Below are positions 25,892 to 34,980 of a DNA stretch of 64,000 nt, one piece after another (the first letter of the stretch is position 1; every line of letters begins with the position of its first letter). A program made the translations under genes and the position numbers. Location: positions 46,491 through 110,490 of the forward strand of contig JBKEDD010000130.1 in NCBI GenBank assembly GCA_047975215.1, read 5' to 3'. Origin of the DNA: JAGRMG01 sp047975215. GTDB taxonomy: Bacteria > Pseudomonadota > Alphaproteobacteria > Rhodobacterales > Rhodobacteraceae. The notes beneath the pieces were generated by a model that saw only the letters and a list, made by a program, of their open reading frames with translations, was not told the origin of the DNA and searched no databases.

Positions 25892-27055
25892 CTACGCGAC
25901 CGGCTGCGCCCGTTCGACCAGGCGCGCGAAGAACGAGGCGCCGACCGGGGCGATCTCGTCGTTGAAATCGTATTGCGGATGGTGCAGGCCCGGACCCTCG
26001 CCCTGGCCCAGAAACAGGTAGGCGCCGGGGCGTGCGGCCAGCATGTAGGCGAAATCCTCGGCCCCCATCTCGCGCCCGGCATCGGCGATCACGCGATTGT
26101 CGCCGGCCACCTCGCGGGCGACGCCTGCGGCAAAGGCCGCGCGGCCGGGGTCGTTGACGGTGGCCGGATAGCCGACCTCGTAATCCAGCCGCGCGGTCAC
26201 GTCGAAGCTGGCCGCCTGCCCCGCCACGATGGCCTGCATCCGTGCCCGCACCATGGCCTGTACCGCCGGATCGAAGGTGCGCACGGTACCGTTCAGATAA
26301 GCGGTGTCGGGGATCACGTTATCGGCGCTGCCGGCATGAATTTGCGTGACAGAAACGACCAGATCATCCAGGGCATGATGGTTGCGGCTGACGATGGTCT
26401 GGATCGCCTGGGCGATACCCACGGCCGCCATTACCGGATCGCGGGTTTCGTGCGGCATCGCCCCATGGCCGCCGACCCCCTGAACATGAACATGGAATTC
26501 ATCGACCGCCGCCATGATCGGCCCCGGCGCGGTATAGAACGCGCCCGGATCGAACCCCGGGACATTGTGCAGCGCATAGACTTCGGCGATGTCGAACCGC
26601 TCCATGATCCCCTCCTCGACCATGATTCCGGCGCCACCGCCCGCCTCTTCCGCCGGCTGGAAGATCAACGCCACCCGGCCCGCGAAATTGCGCGTCTCGG
26701 CCAGATAGCGCGCCGCGCCCAGCAGCATCGTTGTATGCCCGTCATGGCCGCAGGCGTGCATCCGCCCCTCGTTGCGCGAGGCATAGGCCAGGCCCGACGC
26801 CTCGAGAATGGGCAACCCGTCCATATCGGCGCGCAACCCGATGGTCGGCCCCTGCCCGCGCCCCTCGATGATCGCCACCAGGCCGGTTCGCGCGATGCCC
26901 TCGTGCAACTCGTCCACACCGAAGCCGCGCAGCCGTTCGGCCACGAAACGCGCGGTTTCGGGACAATCCAGCCCCAGTTCGGGAATGCTGTGCAGATGTC
27001 GGCGCCAGGCCGTCATGTCGGCGGCGAATTCGGCGATTCGGTTGACGATGGGCAC
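25892..27055 (-). CDS. M20 family amidohydrolase/peptidase
   Basis: A 387-residue zinc amidohydrolase of the aminoacylase/hippurate hydrolase group. Motifs in order: WRRHLHSIPELGLDCPETAR, GLRADMDGLPILE, GRMHACGHDGHTTMLLGAA (metal Cys/His), LIFQPAEEAGGGAGIMVEEG (catalytic Glu pair), a dimerisation domain starting VQGVGGHGAMPHETRDP, and AEDFAYMLAARPGAYLFLGQ. Such enzymes hydrolyse N-acyl amino acids; the substrate is not identifiable. The start is GTG at 27055 with AAGGAGT nine bases upstream; no in-frame ATG lies near. It is upstream of the ureohydrolase gene and divergent from mazG. Confidence 0.88.
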   Translation of the reverse strand: MPIVNRIAEFAADMTAWRRHLHSIPELGLDCPETARFVAERLRGFGVDELHEGIARTGLVAIIEGRGQGPTIGLRADMDGLPILEASGLAYASRNEGRMHACGHDGHTTMLLGAARYLAETRNFAGRVALIFQPAEEAGGGAGIMVEEGIMERFDIAEVYALHNVPGFDPGAFYTAPGPIMAAVDEFHVHVQGVGGHGAMPHETRDPVMAAVGIAQAIQTIVSRNHHALDDLVVSVTQIHAGSADNVIPDTAYLNGTVRTFDPAVQAMVRARMQAIVAGQAASFDVTARLDYEVGYPATVNDPGRAAFAAGVAREVAGDNRVIADAGREMGAEDFAYMLAARPGAYLFLGQGEGPGLHHPQYDFNDEIAPVGASFFARLVERAQPVA

Positions 27056-27121
27056 GGGGGGTGGACTCCTTGGACCGGCTCGGGGATTTATGCATCTGAC
27101 ACGAGTGCAAAGGGGGCCGCA

Positions 27122-27961
27122 ATGCCCGAAGATCCGCTGATCCACGACCCCGACGCCGGTATCGAGCGTCTTCTCGAGATCATGCGCCGGCTGCGCGACC
27201 CCGAACAGGGCTGCCCCTGGGATATCGAACAGGATTTCGCCAGCATCGCGCCCTATACCATCGAGGAGGCCTACGAGGTCGCCGACGCCATCGAACGGCG
27301 CGCCTGGAACGAACTGGAGGGCGAACTGGGCGATCTGCTGCTTCAGACCGTCTATCACACCCGGATGGGAGAGGAGGCCGGGCTGTTCACCTTTCAGTCG
27401 GTGGCGGGGCGCATCGCCGACAAGATGGTGGCGCGCCATCCGCATGTGTTCGCCGGCCAGTCGCGCGACAAGTCGGCACATCAGCAGACCCGCGACTGGG
27501 AGGCGATCAAGGCCGCCGAGCGCGCACGCGACGAACGGACGGGTGCGCTGGACGGGGTTGCGGCGAACCTGCCGGCGCTGCTGCGCGCGCACAAGTTGCA
27601 GAACCGCGCCGCGCGGGTCGGGTTCGACTGGCCCGATGCCTCCCGCGTCATCGCCAAGATCGCCGAGGAGGCCGGCGAACTGCAAGAGGCGCGCGACCGG
27701 CTGGGGCCGGAGGCGATCGAGGAGGAATTCGGCGATCTGCTGTTCGTGATCGTCAATCTGGGCCGGCATCTGGGCGTCGAAGCCGAAGCCGCGCTGCGGC
27801 GCGCCAACGCCAAGTTCACCCGCCGCTTCGAGGCGGTCGAGGCGCGGCTCGAGGCGCGCGGCAAGACCCCGCAGCAAAGCGATCTCGCCGAGATGGACGC
27901 GCTCTGGGATGCCGTCAAGGCCGAGGAACGGGCCGGAGCGGGCGAAGACGAACGCGCCTGA
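27122..27961 (+). CDS. mazG: nucleoside triphosphate pyrophosphohydrolase MazG
   Basis: MazG hydrolyses (d)NTPs to monophosphates and has been linked to removal of aberrant nucleotides and to ppGpp control. The 279-residue protein holds two MazG domains. The first has LRDPEQGCPWDIEQDFASIA, YTIEEAYEVADAIE and WNELEGELGDLLLQ (EExx(E/D) magnesium motifs). The second has KIAEEAGELQEARD and EEEFGDLLFVIVNLGRHLG. Start ATG at 27122, shortly after the divergent M20 gene. It is followed by repeat copy 2. Confidence 0.95.
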   Translation: MPEDPLIHDPDAGIERLLEIMRRLRDPEQGCPWDIEQDFASIAPYTIEEAYEVADAIERRAWNELEGELGDLLLQTVYHTRMGEEAGLFTFQSVAGRIADKMVARHPHVFAGQSRDKSAHQQTRDWEAIKAAERARDERTGALDGVAANLPALLRAHKLQNRAARVGFDWPDASRVIAKIAEEAGELQEARDRLGPEAIEEEFGDLLFVIVNLGRHLGVEAEAALRRANAKFTRRFEAVEARLEARGKTPQQSDLAEMDALWDAVKAEERAGAGEDERA

Positions 27962-27980
27962 CGGCGCGTGCCTTCGGCGA

Positions 27981-28004
27981 GAGTATTTGCCACCAGAAAG
28001 AAGC
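27981..28004 (+). repeat. extragenic repeat, copy 2
   Basis: GAGTATTT, three bases, ACCAGAAAGAAGC, beginning 20 bases after the mazG stop and before the nucleoside hydrolase gene. It is on the same strand as both genes, like copy 1. Confidence 0.8.
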
Positions 28005-28067
28005 CGGGGGGCGCTGGACAAGCTGCGCGGCGCTTGCCACTCTCGCGGCGCGGTTGAGGGGATGGGA

Positions 28068-29009
28068 ATGGCTGCGCGCAAGATCATCATCGACACCGAT
28101 CCCGGCCAGGACGACGCGGTCGCGATCCTGCTGGCACTGGCCAGCCCCGAGGAGATCGAGGTGCTGGGAATCACCGCGGTCGCAGGCAACGTGCCGCTGG
28201 CGCTTACGGCGCGGAACGCGCGCATGGTCTGCGAACTGGCCGGGCGCCCCGACGTACCGGTCTTCGCCGGCTGCGACCGCCCGATGGCCCGCACACCGGT
28301 CACGGCCGAGCATGTGCATGGGCCGAGCGGCCTGAACGGCCCGGTCCTGCCGGACCCGGTGATGCCCTTGCAGGCGGCGCACGCCGTGGATTTCATCATC
28401 GACACGGTGCGGCGGGAGGCACCCGGCACGGTCACGCTGTGCCCGCTGGGGCCGCTGACCAATATCGCCACGGCGTTCGCACGGGCCCCGGACATCGCTG
28501 GCAGACTGGCCGGGATCGTGCTGATGGGCGGGGCATATTTCGAGGTCGGCAACATCACGCCGGCGGCGGAATTCAACATCTTTGCCGATCCCCATGCCGC
28601 GGAGATCGTGTTCGGGGCGGGTGCCGACCTGACCGTCATGCCGCTTGACGTGACGCACAAGGCCCTGGTGACGAAGGCACGCAACGACGCGTTGCGCGCA
28701 CTGGGCACGCGGGTTGGCGTGGCGGTGGCGGAGATGACCGATTTCTTCGAACGCTTCGACCGCGAGAAATACGGCAGCGAGGGCGCGCCGCTGCACGACC
28801 CCTGCGTCACCGCATTTCTGATCCGTCCCGATCTGTTCACCGGGCGTTTCATCAATGTCGAGATCGAAACCCGCTCGGAGTTGACGCTTGGCATGACCGT
28901 GGCCGACTGGTGGGGGGTGAGCGGGCGCGCGCCCAACGCGATGTTCATGGGCGCTGTCGATGCCGACGGGTTCTTTGCGCTGCTGACCGAAAGGCTGGCA
29001 CGGCTATGA
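28068..29009 (+). CDS. inosine-uridine preferring nucleoside hydrolase
   Basis: Nucleoside hydrolases split nucleosides into ribose and base with a calcium ion bound by an Asp cluster. The 313-residue protein begins with the diagnostic KIIIDTDPGQDDAVAILLAL (Ca-binding Asp residues) and has VTLCPLGPLTNIATAF, IVLMGGAYFEVGNITP and AEFNIFADPHAAEIVF, ending with HDPCVTAFLIRPDLF. Substrate preference (inosine/uridine versus rihA/rihB-like pyrimidine) is not resolved. The ATG at 28068 has GAGGGG 6-7 bases before it; ATG 28062 is too close to that site. It is coupled to the GNAT gene by a four-base overlap. Confidence 0.93.
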   Translation: MAARKIIIDTDPGQDDAVAILLALASPEEIEVLGITAVAGNVPLALTARNARMVCELAGRPDVPVFAGCDRPMARTPVTAEHVHGPSGLNGPVLPDPVMPLQAAHAVDFIIDTVRREAPGTVTLCPLGPLTNIATAFARAPDIAGRLAGIVLMGGAYFEVGNITPAAEFNIFADPHAAEIVFGAGADLTVMPLDVTHKALVTKARNDALRALGTRVGVAVAEMTDFFERFDREKYGSEGAPLHDPCVTAFLIRPDLFTGRFINVEIETRSELTLGMTVADWWGVSGRAPNAMFMGAVDADGFFALLTERLARL

Positions 29010-29455
29010 GCGCCAGCCTGCACCTCGCCGGACCGCAAGATCTGGATCGCGCCATTGCGCTGGTAGCTGCGTGTCACGGCGAACGCGGCATCGCGCTGGG
29101 CGAGGAGGCGCGCCGCGCCGCTCTTGCGCCGCTGCTCGACGGGGTTCCCCACGGCGCGCTCTATCTGGTCGGGCCGGCCCGCGCGCCGATCGGCTATGTC
29201 GTGGTCGCGTTCGGCTGGTCGGTCGAGTTCGGCGGCATCGATGCTGTCATCGACGAGCTATATGTCCGCCCTGCCGTGCGCGGGCGGGGCATCGCCTCGG
29301 AGGTGCTGGCCGCCCTGCCCCGGGCGCTGGCCGGCGCCGGGGTGAAGGCGCTGCATCTGGAGGTGGGCCGCAGTGACGGCACGGCGCAGCGGCTTTGCGC
29401 GCGTGCGGGATTCGCGGCACGAAGCGACCACATACGGATGAGCCGCCGTCTTTGA
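29006..29455 (+). CDS. GNAT family N-acetyltransferase
   Basis: A 149-residue acetyl-CoA-dependent acyltransferase. The acetyl-CoA pyrophosphate loop is clear in VIDELYVRPAVRGRGIASEV (motif A, RGRGIA), followed by LHLEVGRSDGTAQRLCARAG (motif B) and a C-terminal FAARSDHIRMSRRL. The acceptor cannot be predicted. The ATG overlaps the stop of the nucleoside hydrolase (ATGA), so the two are co-translated, although no functional link is known. Confidence 0.87.
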   Translation: MSASLHLAGPQDLDRAIALVAACHGERGIALGEEARRAALAPLLDGVPHGALYLVGPARAPIGYVVVAFGWSVEFGGIDAVIDELYVRPAVRGRGIASEVLAALPRALAGAGVKALHLEVGRSDGTAQRLCARAGFAARSDHIRMSRRL

Positions 29456-29715
29456 CGCCGGCCGCGCACGGGCGTATTCGCCCGCCCGATCAAGGGCGCA
29501 GGCCGCATGCGCGCCGGGGCGGCCAGGCGGGTAAGGTCGCCGGTCCGGTCGCGCATCGACCGTCTCGGGCGCTTTTCCGCGCATCGCGACGAAGGCATGA
29601 AACCTTGCCGCCAATCGCAGCGTTTTCGCGCTATGTGTGTGCGTGACCGCCCGGAGCCGCGATTGGTGGCGCGGGCGCGAAATCCGAGTGCAGAAGGCAG
29701 CAAGGGAGAGCCTCC

Positions 29716-29991
29716 ATGAGAACCTTCATGATCGCAACGCTGTGCGCCGCCACGCTGGGCCTGGGCGCGTGCGACACCATGACCCCTGGCCAGAAGGCCG
29801 CGGCCGGCGCGGCGGGCGGCGCGGCGGCCGGGCTGCTGCTCGCCGATGCGTTCGACGCCAATGACAACTGGAAGGTGGTGGCCGCCCTGGGCGGTGCCGC
29901 CGCCGGGACCATGGTGGCGCGCAACGCCGACAGTGGCACCTGTGCCTATGCGCGCGGGGACGGCACCTATTACGAGGCACCCTGCCCGTAG
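29716..29991 (+). CDS. small glycine-zipper lipoprotein
   Basis: A 91-residue lipoprotein precursor. The lipobox LGLGAC puts the acylated Cys at position 19. The mature part carries two glycine-zipper stretches, AAAGAAGGAAAGLLLADAF and ALGGAAAGTMVA, as in small 17-kDa-antigen/OsmB-like envelope lipoproteins, and a C-terminal Cys pair (GTCAYARGDGTYYEAPC) that could form a disulfide. AAGGGAGAG lies upstream of the ATG. The 260 bases before it (29456-29715) contain no recognisable gene. Confidence 0.75.
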   Translation: MRTFMIATLCAATLGLGACDTMTPGQKAAAGAAGGAAAGLLLADAFDANDNWKVVAALGGAAAGTMVARNADSGTCAYARGDGTYYEAPCP

Positions 29992-29998
29992 GTGGGAT

Positions 29999-30030
29999 CG
30001 CTGCCGCCGCCCTGCGGTATGGCGGCAGCG
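29999..30030. terminator. bidirectional hairpin between lipoprotein and eno
   Basis: CGCTGCCGCC (29999-30008) and GGCGGCAGCG (30021-30030) form a perfect 10-base-pair stem with a 12-base loop between the convergent lipoprotein gene and eno. No T-run is present. Confidence 0.5.
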
Positions 30031-30037
30031 GCCCGGG

Positions 30038-31315
30038 TCAGCCTTTCAGGATCGAGCGGCCCGCATATTCGGCCACCTCGCCCAGCGTTTCCTCGATGCG
30101 GATCAACTGGTTGTATTTCGCCAGCCGGTCAGAGCGCGCGAGGCTGCCGGTCTTGATCTGGCCGCAATTGGTGGCCACCGCCAGATCGGCGATGGTGGCA
30201 TCCTCGGTTTCGCCCGAACGGTGGCTCATGACGTTGGTGAAGCCGGCGCGGTGCGCCATCTCGACGGCGCGCAGTGTCTCGGTCAAGGTACCGATCTGGT
30301 TGACCTTGACCAGCATCGAATTGGCGCAGCCGCGTTCGATGCCCTTCGCCAGCCGGTCGGGGTTGGTCACGAACAGATCGTCGCCCACCAGTTGCACCCG
30401 TGCCCCGAGCGCATCGGTCAGCGCCTTCCAGCCATCCCAGTCGTCCTCGGCCATGCCGTCCTCGATCGAGATGATGGGGTAGTCAGCGACCAGCGCCTTG
30501 AGATAGCCGACCATTTCTTCCGAGCTTAGCGTGACGCCCTCTCCCGACAGGACATAGCGGCCGTCGCGATAATATTCCGTGGCGGCGCAGTCGAGCGCAA
30601 GGCAGATATCCTCGCCCGGCCTGTAGCCCGCCTTCGCGATGGATTTCAGGATGAAATCCAGCGCGTCCCGGGTCGACTTGATGGCGGGCGCAAAGCCGCC
30701 CTCGTCGCCGACGCCGGTTGCCAGGCCGGCCGACGACAACTCGCCCTTCAGGGTATGAAACACCTCGGCACCCATGCGCACCGCCTCGCGGATGCTGTCG
30801 GCGGCAACCGGCATGATCATGAATTCCTGGATGTCGATGGGATTGTCGGCATGTTCGCCGCCGTTGATGATGTTCATCATCGGTACCGGCAGGACGCGCG
30901 CCGAGGTGCCCCCGACATAGCGATAAAGCGGCTGCGTGGTGAAATCCGCCGCCGCCCTGGCCACCGCGAGGCTGACGCCCAGTATCGCGTTGGCGCCCAG
31001 CCGCCCCTTGTTGGCGGTACCGTCGAGTTCGATCATCGCCATGTCGATGGCAACCTGTTCGGTTGCGTCCATGCCCAGCAGATCCTCGGCGATCTCGCCA
31101 TTGACGGCCGCCACCGCCTCAAGCACGCCCTTGCCCAAATAGCGGCCCTTGTCCCCGTCGCGCCGCTCAACCGCCTCGTGCGCCCCGGTCGAGGCGCCCG
31201 ACGGCACCGCGGCGCGGCCCATGGTGCCGTCTTCAAGGGTCACGTCCACCTCGACGGTGGGGTTTCCGCGGCTGTCGAGAATCTCGCGGGCGTGGATGTC
31301 GATGATCGTGCTCAT
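30038..31315 (-). CDS. eno: enolase
   Basis: Enolase interconverts 2-phosphoglycerate and phosphoenolpyruvate in glycolysis and is also a degradosome component in many bacteria. The 425-residue protein has the N-terminal IHAREILDSRGNPTVEVDV, the magnesium ligands in IISIEDGMAEDDWDGW and VGDDLFVTNP, the catalytic Lys region NSMLVKVNQIGTLTETL and the signature VMSHRSGETEDATIADLAVA. It is unaltered and of normal length. It stands alone, with terminator-like hairpins on its 3' side. Confidence 0.98.
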   Translation of the reverse strand: MSTIIDIHAREILDSRGNPTVEVDVTLEDGTMGRAAVPSGASTGAHEAVERRDGDKGRYLGKGVLEAVAAVNGEIAEDLLGMDATEQVAIDMAMIELDGTANKGRLGANAILGVSLAVARAAADFTTQPLYRYVGGTSARVLPVPMMNIINGGEHADNPIDIQEFMIMPVAADSIREAVRMGAEVFHTLKGELSSAGLATGVGDEGGFAPAIKSTRDALDFILKSIAKAGYRPGEDICLALDCAATEYYRDGRYVLSGEGVTLSSEEMVGYLKALVADYPIISIEDGMAEDDWDGWKALTDALGARVQLVGDDLFVTNPDRLAKGIERGCANSMLVKVNQIGTLTETLRAVEMAHRAGFTNVMSHRSGETEDATIADLAVATNCGQIKTGSLARSDRLAKYNQLIRIEETLGEVAEYAGRSILKG

Positions 31316-31381
31316 GTCAACCTTCCGAATGAATGGGTCGGGCGCGTCATAGCCGGGCGGCGGGCCGAGGAAAAGGGGCCG

Positions 31382-32251
31382 TCAGGCCGCAGGGCGCAGC
31401 TTGCGTTCGCGCCAGACCGTGTAGATGCCCGACCCGACGATGATTGCCGAACCGACCAGCATCGGCAGGTCGGGCCGTTCGCCGAACACCGCCATGCCGA
31501 CGATCAGCGCGAAGATCATGCGACTATAGCGGAACGGGGTGACGAAACTGACCTCGCCCACCCGCATTGCCGCAACGATGGCGTAATAGGCCAGCGTGCC
31601 CAGCCCGACGGCGCCGGCCAGCATGGCCCATTGGCGGGCATCGGGCACCACGAAAGGCGCGGTGCTGAACAGCGACAGCACCCAGGCTGCCGGGATCAGC
31701 GTCAGAAACGCCATGAAGCTGAGCTGGAAGGAAGAGACATCCCGCGGCACCCGGCGGGTTACGAGATCGCGCAGCGCCAGGCCCGCGACTCCCAGCACCG
31801 CGAACAGCGACAACGCGTCAAAGCCCTGCATACCCGGGCGAATGACCAGCAGTACGCCGAAAAACCCCGCCAGGATCGCGCTCCAGCGGCGCCAGCCGAC
31901 CGGCTCGGCCAGAAACAGCGCCGCCCCGAGCGTCACCGCAAGGGGTGTCGCCTGAAGGATGGCCGAGGCCGATGAAATCGGCGTCAGCGCGATGGCGGTG
32001 ACGAAACCGCAGGTGCCCACGAGTTCACCCGCATTGCGCAACAGGATGGGGCCGGCAAGCCAGGCGCGGCCGGGAAGGCGCTGGCGGCGGGCCACGAGGA
32101 TGGCCGAAAACACCACCGCGCCGCCGATGCCCAGCGCGCCGATGATCTGCCAGGTGGGCATGGCCCCGGCCATCAGCTTGATGAACATGTCCTCGAAGGC
32201 AAAGCCGAGCATGGCCAGGGTCATCAGAGCCGCGCCGCGCAGATTGTCCAT
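31382..32251 (-). CDS. EamA/DMT family transporter
   Basis: A 289-residue inner-membrane protein with ten hydrophobic helices in two EamA repeats of the drug/metabolite transporter superfamily: LMTLAMLGFAFEDMFIKLMA at the start of repeat one, TAIALTPISSASAILQATPL in the middle and GLGTLAYYAIVAAMRVGEVS in repeat two, ending GSAIIVGSGIYTVWRERK. The substrate is unknown; amino acids or metabolites are usual. The ATG at 32251 gives the typical short N-terminus. It is divergent from the AbrB-family transporter across 154 bases. Confidence 0.87.
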   Translation of the reverse strand: MDNLRGAALMTLAMLGFAFEDMFIKLMAGAMPTWQIIGALGIGGAVVFSAILVARRQRLPGRAWLAGPILLRNAGELVGTCGFVTAIALTPISSASAILQATPLAVTLGAALFLAEPVGWRRWSAILAGFFGVLLVIRPGMQGFDALSLFAVLGVAGLALRDLVTRRVPRDVSSFQLSFMAFLTLIPAAWVLSLFSTAPFVVPDARQWAMLAGAVGLGTLAYYAIVAAMRVGEVSFVTPFRYSRMIFALIVGMAVFGERPDLPMLVGSAIIVGSGIYTVWRERKLRPAA

Positions 32252-32405
32252 TCGGCCGGCCCTCCCGCCCCGTTTTCCACCGCATGTCCTTGGCGCAAAT
32301 CGCATGCTGAAACAAGGTGGCGTTTGCGCGACCCGGCCATGCAGCGCGGGCAAACCGGATCGCGGCAAATGGACGGCCCCGCGCGGCAGTGCTAAGCCTC
32401 GGGCG

Positions 32406-33452
32406 ATGCAACGCAAAGTGAACCCGCCCGACCTGACCGACACCGCCCGCGCGCTCGCCATTGGCGCGCTCGGCGCGGCGCTGGCATGGGCGCTGGCGTT
32501 TCCGGCGGCGGTGCTGATCGGTCCGGCGATCCTGGTCAGTCTGGCCGGTCTGCGCGGCATGAGACTGAGCATCGCAGACCCTGTGCGCGATGTCTGTTTC
32601 GTGGTTCTGGGGATCGGCATCGGCTCGGGCTTCACGGCCGAGGCAGGTGGCGCGATCCTGCGTTGGCCGCTGGCTTTCACGATGCTGCTGGCGATGCTTG
32701 CCCTGACGCTCTGGCTGGGCCGCACGGTGCTTGAAAGCGGCTTCGGCTTTGACCGGCGCAGCGCGGTACTGGCCGCGGCGCCGGGGCATCTGAGCTTTGT
32801 TATCGGTCTGGCGGCGGATACCGGCAGCGATATCGCCCGCATCGCCGTGGTGCAGAGCATCCGGCTATTGGCGCTGAGCGTCACGGTACCCTTCGTGGCG
32901 CTGGCACTGGGCTACCGGATGCGAGTGGAGATGCTGCCGCCGGGGCCGCCCGCGGCGGCATCGCATGTGATCGTGCTGGCGGGTCTGGGCGTCCTGCTCG
33001 GGCTGGCGCTGCGGCGGCTTTCGGTGCCCGCGCCCCTGCTGCTGGGCCCGCTCGCGGTGTCGGCGGCGGGCCAGGTCAGCGGGCTGACTCCGGGCGTCCT
33101 GCCCGCCTGGCTGACCGTCCCGGCCTTCGGGGTCATGGGTTGCATGATCGGGGCACGGTTTACCGGCATGACGCTGGCGCAGTTCCGCGGCTCACTGCTG
33201 GCGGGGCTTGCGGTGACGGCGATCGCGGTGGCGATGGCGGTGCTCGCGGCGCTGCCGGTTGCGCTGGCGCTGGCGATGCCGGCCGCGCATGTGGTGGTGG
33301 CCTTCGCGCCCGGCGGGCTGGAGACGATGGTGGCGCTGGGCGCGGCGATGGGTGCCAGCCCCGGCTTCGTCGCCGCCAGCCATATCCTGCGGCTGCTTGT
33401 CCTGACGGTGCTGATCCCGCTCTCGCTGGGGCGGGTCAGCAGGCCGGGCTGA
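32406..33452 (+). CDS. AbrB-family (AbrB duplication) membrane protein
   Basis: A 348-residue protein with about ten hydrophobic helices, of the bacterial AbrB_dup family (often mislabelled ammonia monooxygenase or transcriptional regulator). Internal duplication is visible: LGIGIGSGFTAEAGGAILRW in the first half resembles FGVMGCMIGARFTGMTLAQF in the second, and AAAPGHLSFVIGLAADTGSD resembles FAPGGLETMVALGAAMGASP. Probably a transporter; the substrate is unknown. ATG at 32406. The stop lies 5 bases from that of convergent der. Confidence 0.85.
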   Translation: MQRKVNPPDLTDTARALAIGALGAALAWALAFPAAVLIGPAILVSLAGLRGMRLSIADPVRDVCFVVLGIGIGSGFTAEAGGAILRWPLAFTMLLAMLALTLWLGRTVLESGFGFDRRSAVLAAAPGHLSFVIGLAADTGSDIARIAVVQSIRLLALSVTVPFVALALGYRMRVEMLPPGPPAAASHVIVLAGLGVLLGLALRRLSVPAPLLLGPLAVSAAGQVSGLTPGVLPAWLTVPAFGVMGCMIGARFTGMTLAQFRGSLLAGLAVTAIAVAMAVLAALPVALALAMPAAHVVVAFAPGGLETMVALGAAMGASPGFVAASHILRLLVLTVLIPLSLGRVSRPG

Positions 33453-33457
33453 ACCGG

Positions 33458-34930
33458 TCAGCCGCGCCCCTTGATGTGCTTGCGCAGCTTGCTGGGCCCG
33501 CTTTTCTTGCGGTCCTTGTAGGGGTTGCGTTCGCCCTGGCCGCGCATGTGCAACCGGATGGGCGTGCCGGGCATGTCAAAGTCGTCTCGCAAACCGTTGA
33601 CAAGATAGCGCGAATAGCTTTCCGGCATCTTGTCGGGATGGGAACACATCACCACGAAACCCGGCGGCCGGGTCTTGGCCTGGGTCATGTAGCGCAGCTT
33701 GATTCGCTTGCCTTGCGGCGCGGGGGGCGGGTGCTGTTCCAGCATACCGCTCAGCCAGCGGTTCAGCGCCGCCGTGGGCACCCGGCGGTTCCACACCTCA
33801 TGGGCGCGCATGATCGCGCCATGCAGCCGCTCCAGCCCCTTGCCGGTCCTTGCCGAAACGGTAACGAGCGGCGCGCCGCGCAGTTGCGGCAGCAGCCTCT
33901 CGAACGCTTCCTTCAGGTCGCGCAGCTTTTCCTGCTTGTCGGTCTCGACATCCCATTTGTTGACCGCCACCACCACCGCGCGGCCCTCGCGTTCGGCCAG
34001 GTCGGCGATGCGCAGATCCTGTTGCTCGAACGGCATGGCGGCATCCAGCAGGACCACCACCACCTCGGCGAACCTCACCGCGCGCAACCCGTCGCTGACC
34101 GACAGCTTCTCAAGCTTTTCCTGCACCCTGGACTTGCGCCGCATGCCGGCGGTATCGAAGATGCGCATCGGAACCGGCACTCCGTCCGGTCCGGCCCAGT
34201 CGACCGGCAGGCTGATGGCATCGCGGGTGATACCGGCCTCTGGCCCGGTCAGCAGACGGTCATCTCCCAGAATGCGGTTGATCAGCGTCGACTTGCCGGC
34301 ATTGGGGCGCCCGACAACGGCCACCTGAAGCGGCCTTTCGCGTGTCGGCACCCGGAAGGGTTCGTCGATTTCTTCGCCATCCCCGTCAACGTTCACATCG
34401 GTTTCCGGGGCATCCCGTGCGGCACGTTCGGCGAACGCGTCTGCCAGCGGCATCAGCCTGGAATAAAGATCGTTCAGACCCTCATTGTGTTCGGCCGACA
34501 TACGGATCGGTTCGCCCAGGCCCAGCGCGTAGGCTTCCAGCACGCCGGCATCGGCCGCGGCCCCTTCGGACTTGTTGGCGGCAAGGATCACATGCGCCGA
34601 GCGTTTGCGCAGGATCTCGGCGAACACCTGATCCGTGGGCGTGACGCCGGTGCGCGCGTCGATCATGAACAGGCACACATCGGCCATCTCCACGGCGCGT
34701 TCGGTCAGCCGCCGCATGCGGCCCTCGAGCGAGTCGTCGGTGGCATCTTCCAGCCCGGCGGTGTCGATCACGGTAAAGCGCAGATCGCCCAGTTTCGCCG
34801 CGCCCTCGCGCAGGTCGCGTGTAACACCGGGCTGGTTGTCTACCAGCGCCAGCCGCTTGCCGACAAGACGGTTGAACAGGGTGGACTTGCCCACGTTGGG
34901 CCGCCCCACGATGGCCAGGGTGAAGGACAT
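33458..34930 (-). CDS. der: ribosome biogenesis GTPase Der
   Basis: Der (EngA) is the double GTPase needed for 50S subunit assembly. The 490-residue protein has two GTPase domains, each with a full motif set: GRPNVGKSTLFNRL and DTAGLED in the first, GRPNAGKSTLINRIL, DTAGMRRKSR and NKWD in the second. A KH-like C-terminal domain (RYMTQAKTRPPGFVVMCSHP and YLVNGLRDDFDMPGTPIRLH) and a basic tail follow. Length and motifs are normal. It is downstream of a BamB-like lipoprotein gene, an order (bamB-der) conserved across proteobacteria. Confidence 0.97.
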   Translation of the reverse strand: MSFTLAIVGRPNVGKSTLFNRLVGKRLALVDNQPGVTRDLREGAAKLGDLRFTVIDTAGLEDATDDSLEGRMRRLTERAVEMADVCLFMIDARTGVTPTDQVFAEILRKRSAHVILAANKSEGAAADAGVLEAYALGLGEPIRMSAEHNEGLNDLYSRLMPLADAFAERAARDAPETDVNVDGDGEEIDEPFRVPTRERPLQVAVVGRPNAGKSTLINRILGDDRLLTGPEAGITRDAISLPVDWAGPDGVPVPMRIFDTAGMRRKSRVQEKLEKLSVSDGLRAVRFAEVVVVLLDAAMPFEQQDLRIADLAEREGRAVVVAVNKWDVETDKQEKLRDLKEAFERLLPQLRGAPLVTVSARTGKGLERLHGAIMRAHEVWNRRVPTAALNRWLSGMLEQHPPPAPQGKRIKLRYMTQAKTRPPGFVVMCSHPDKMPESYSRYLVNGLRDDFDMPGTPIRLHMRGQGERNPYKDRKKSGPSKLRKHIKGRG

Positions 34931-34980
34931 TTGCGTTCAGCTTTCGATAGCTCGGATGCGCCCTTTAGCGCATCCCGGCA

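Noticed and set aside
27056..29152. Upstream extension of the M20 gene frame into a 1086-codon open frame
   Set aside because: The added part lies antisense to mazG and the nucleoside hydrolase and has no family similarity; a good ribosome site and GTG at 27055 mark the true start.
30755..31975. A 406-codon plus-strand frame opposite enolase
   Set aside because: His/Arg/Asp-rich shadow of eno and the DMT transporter gene; no start site or motif.
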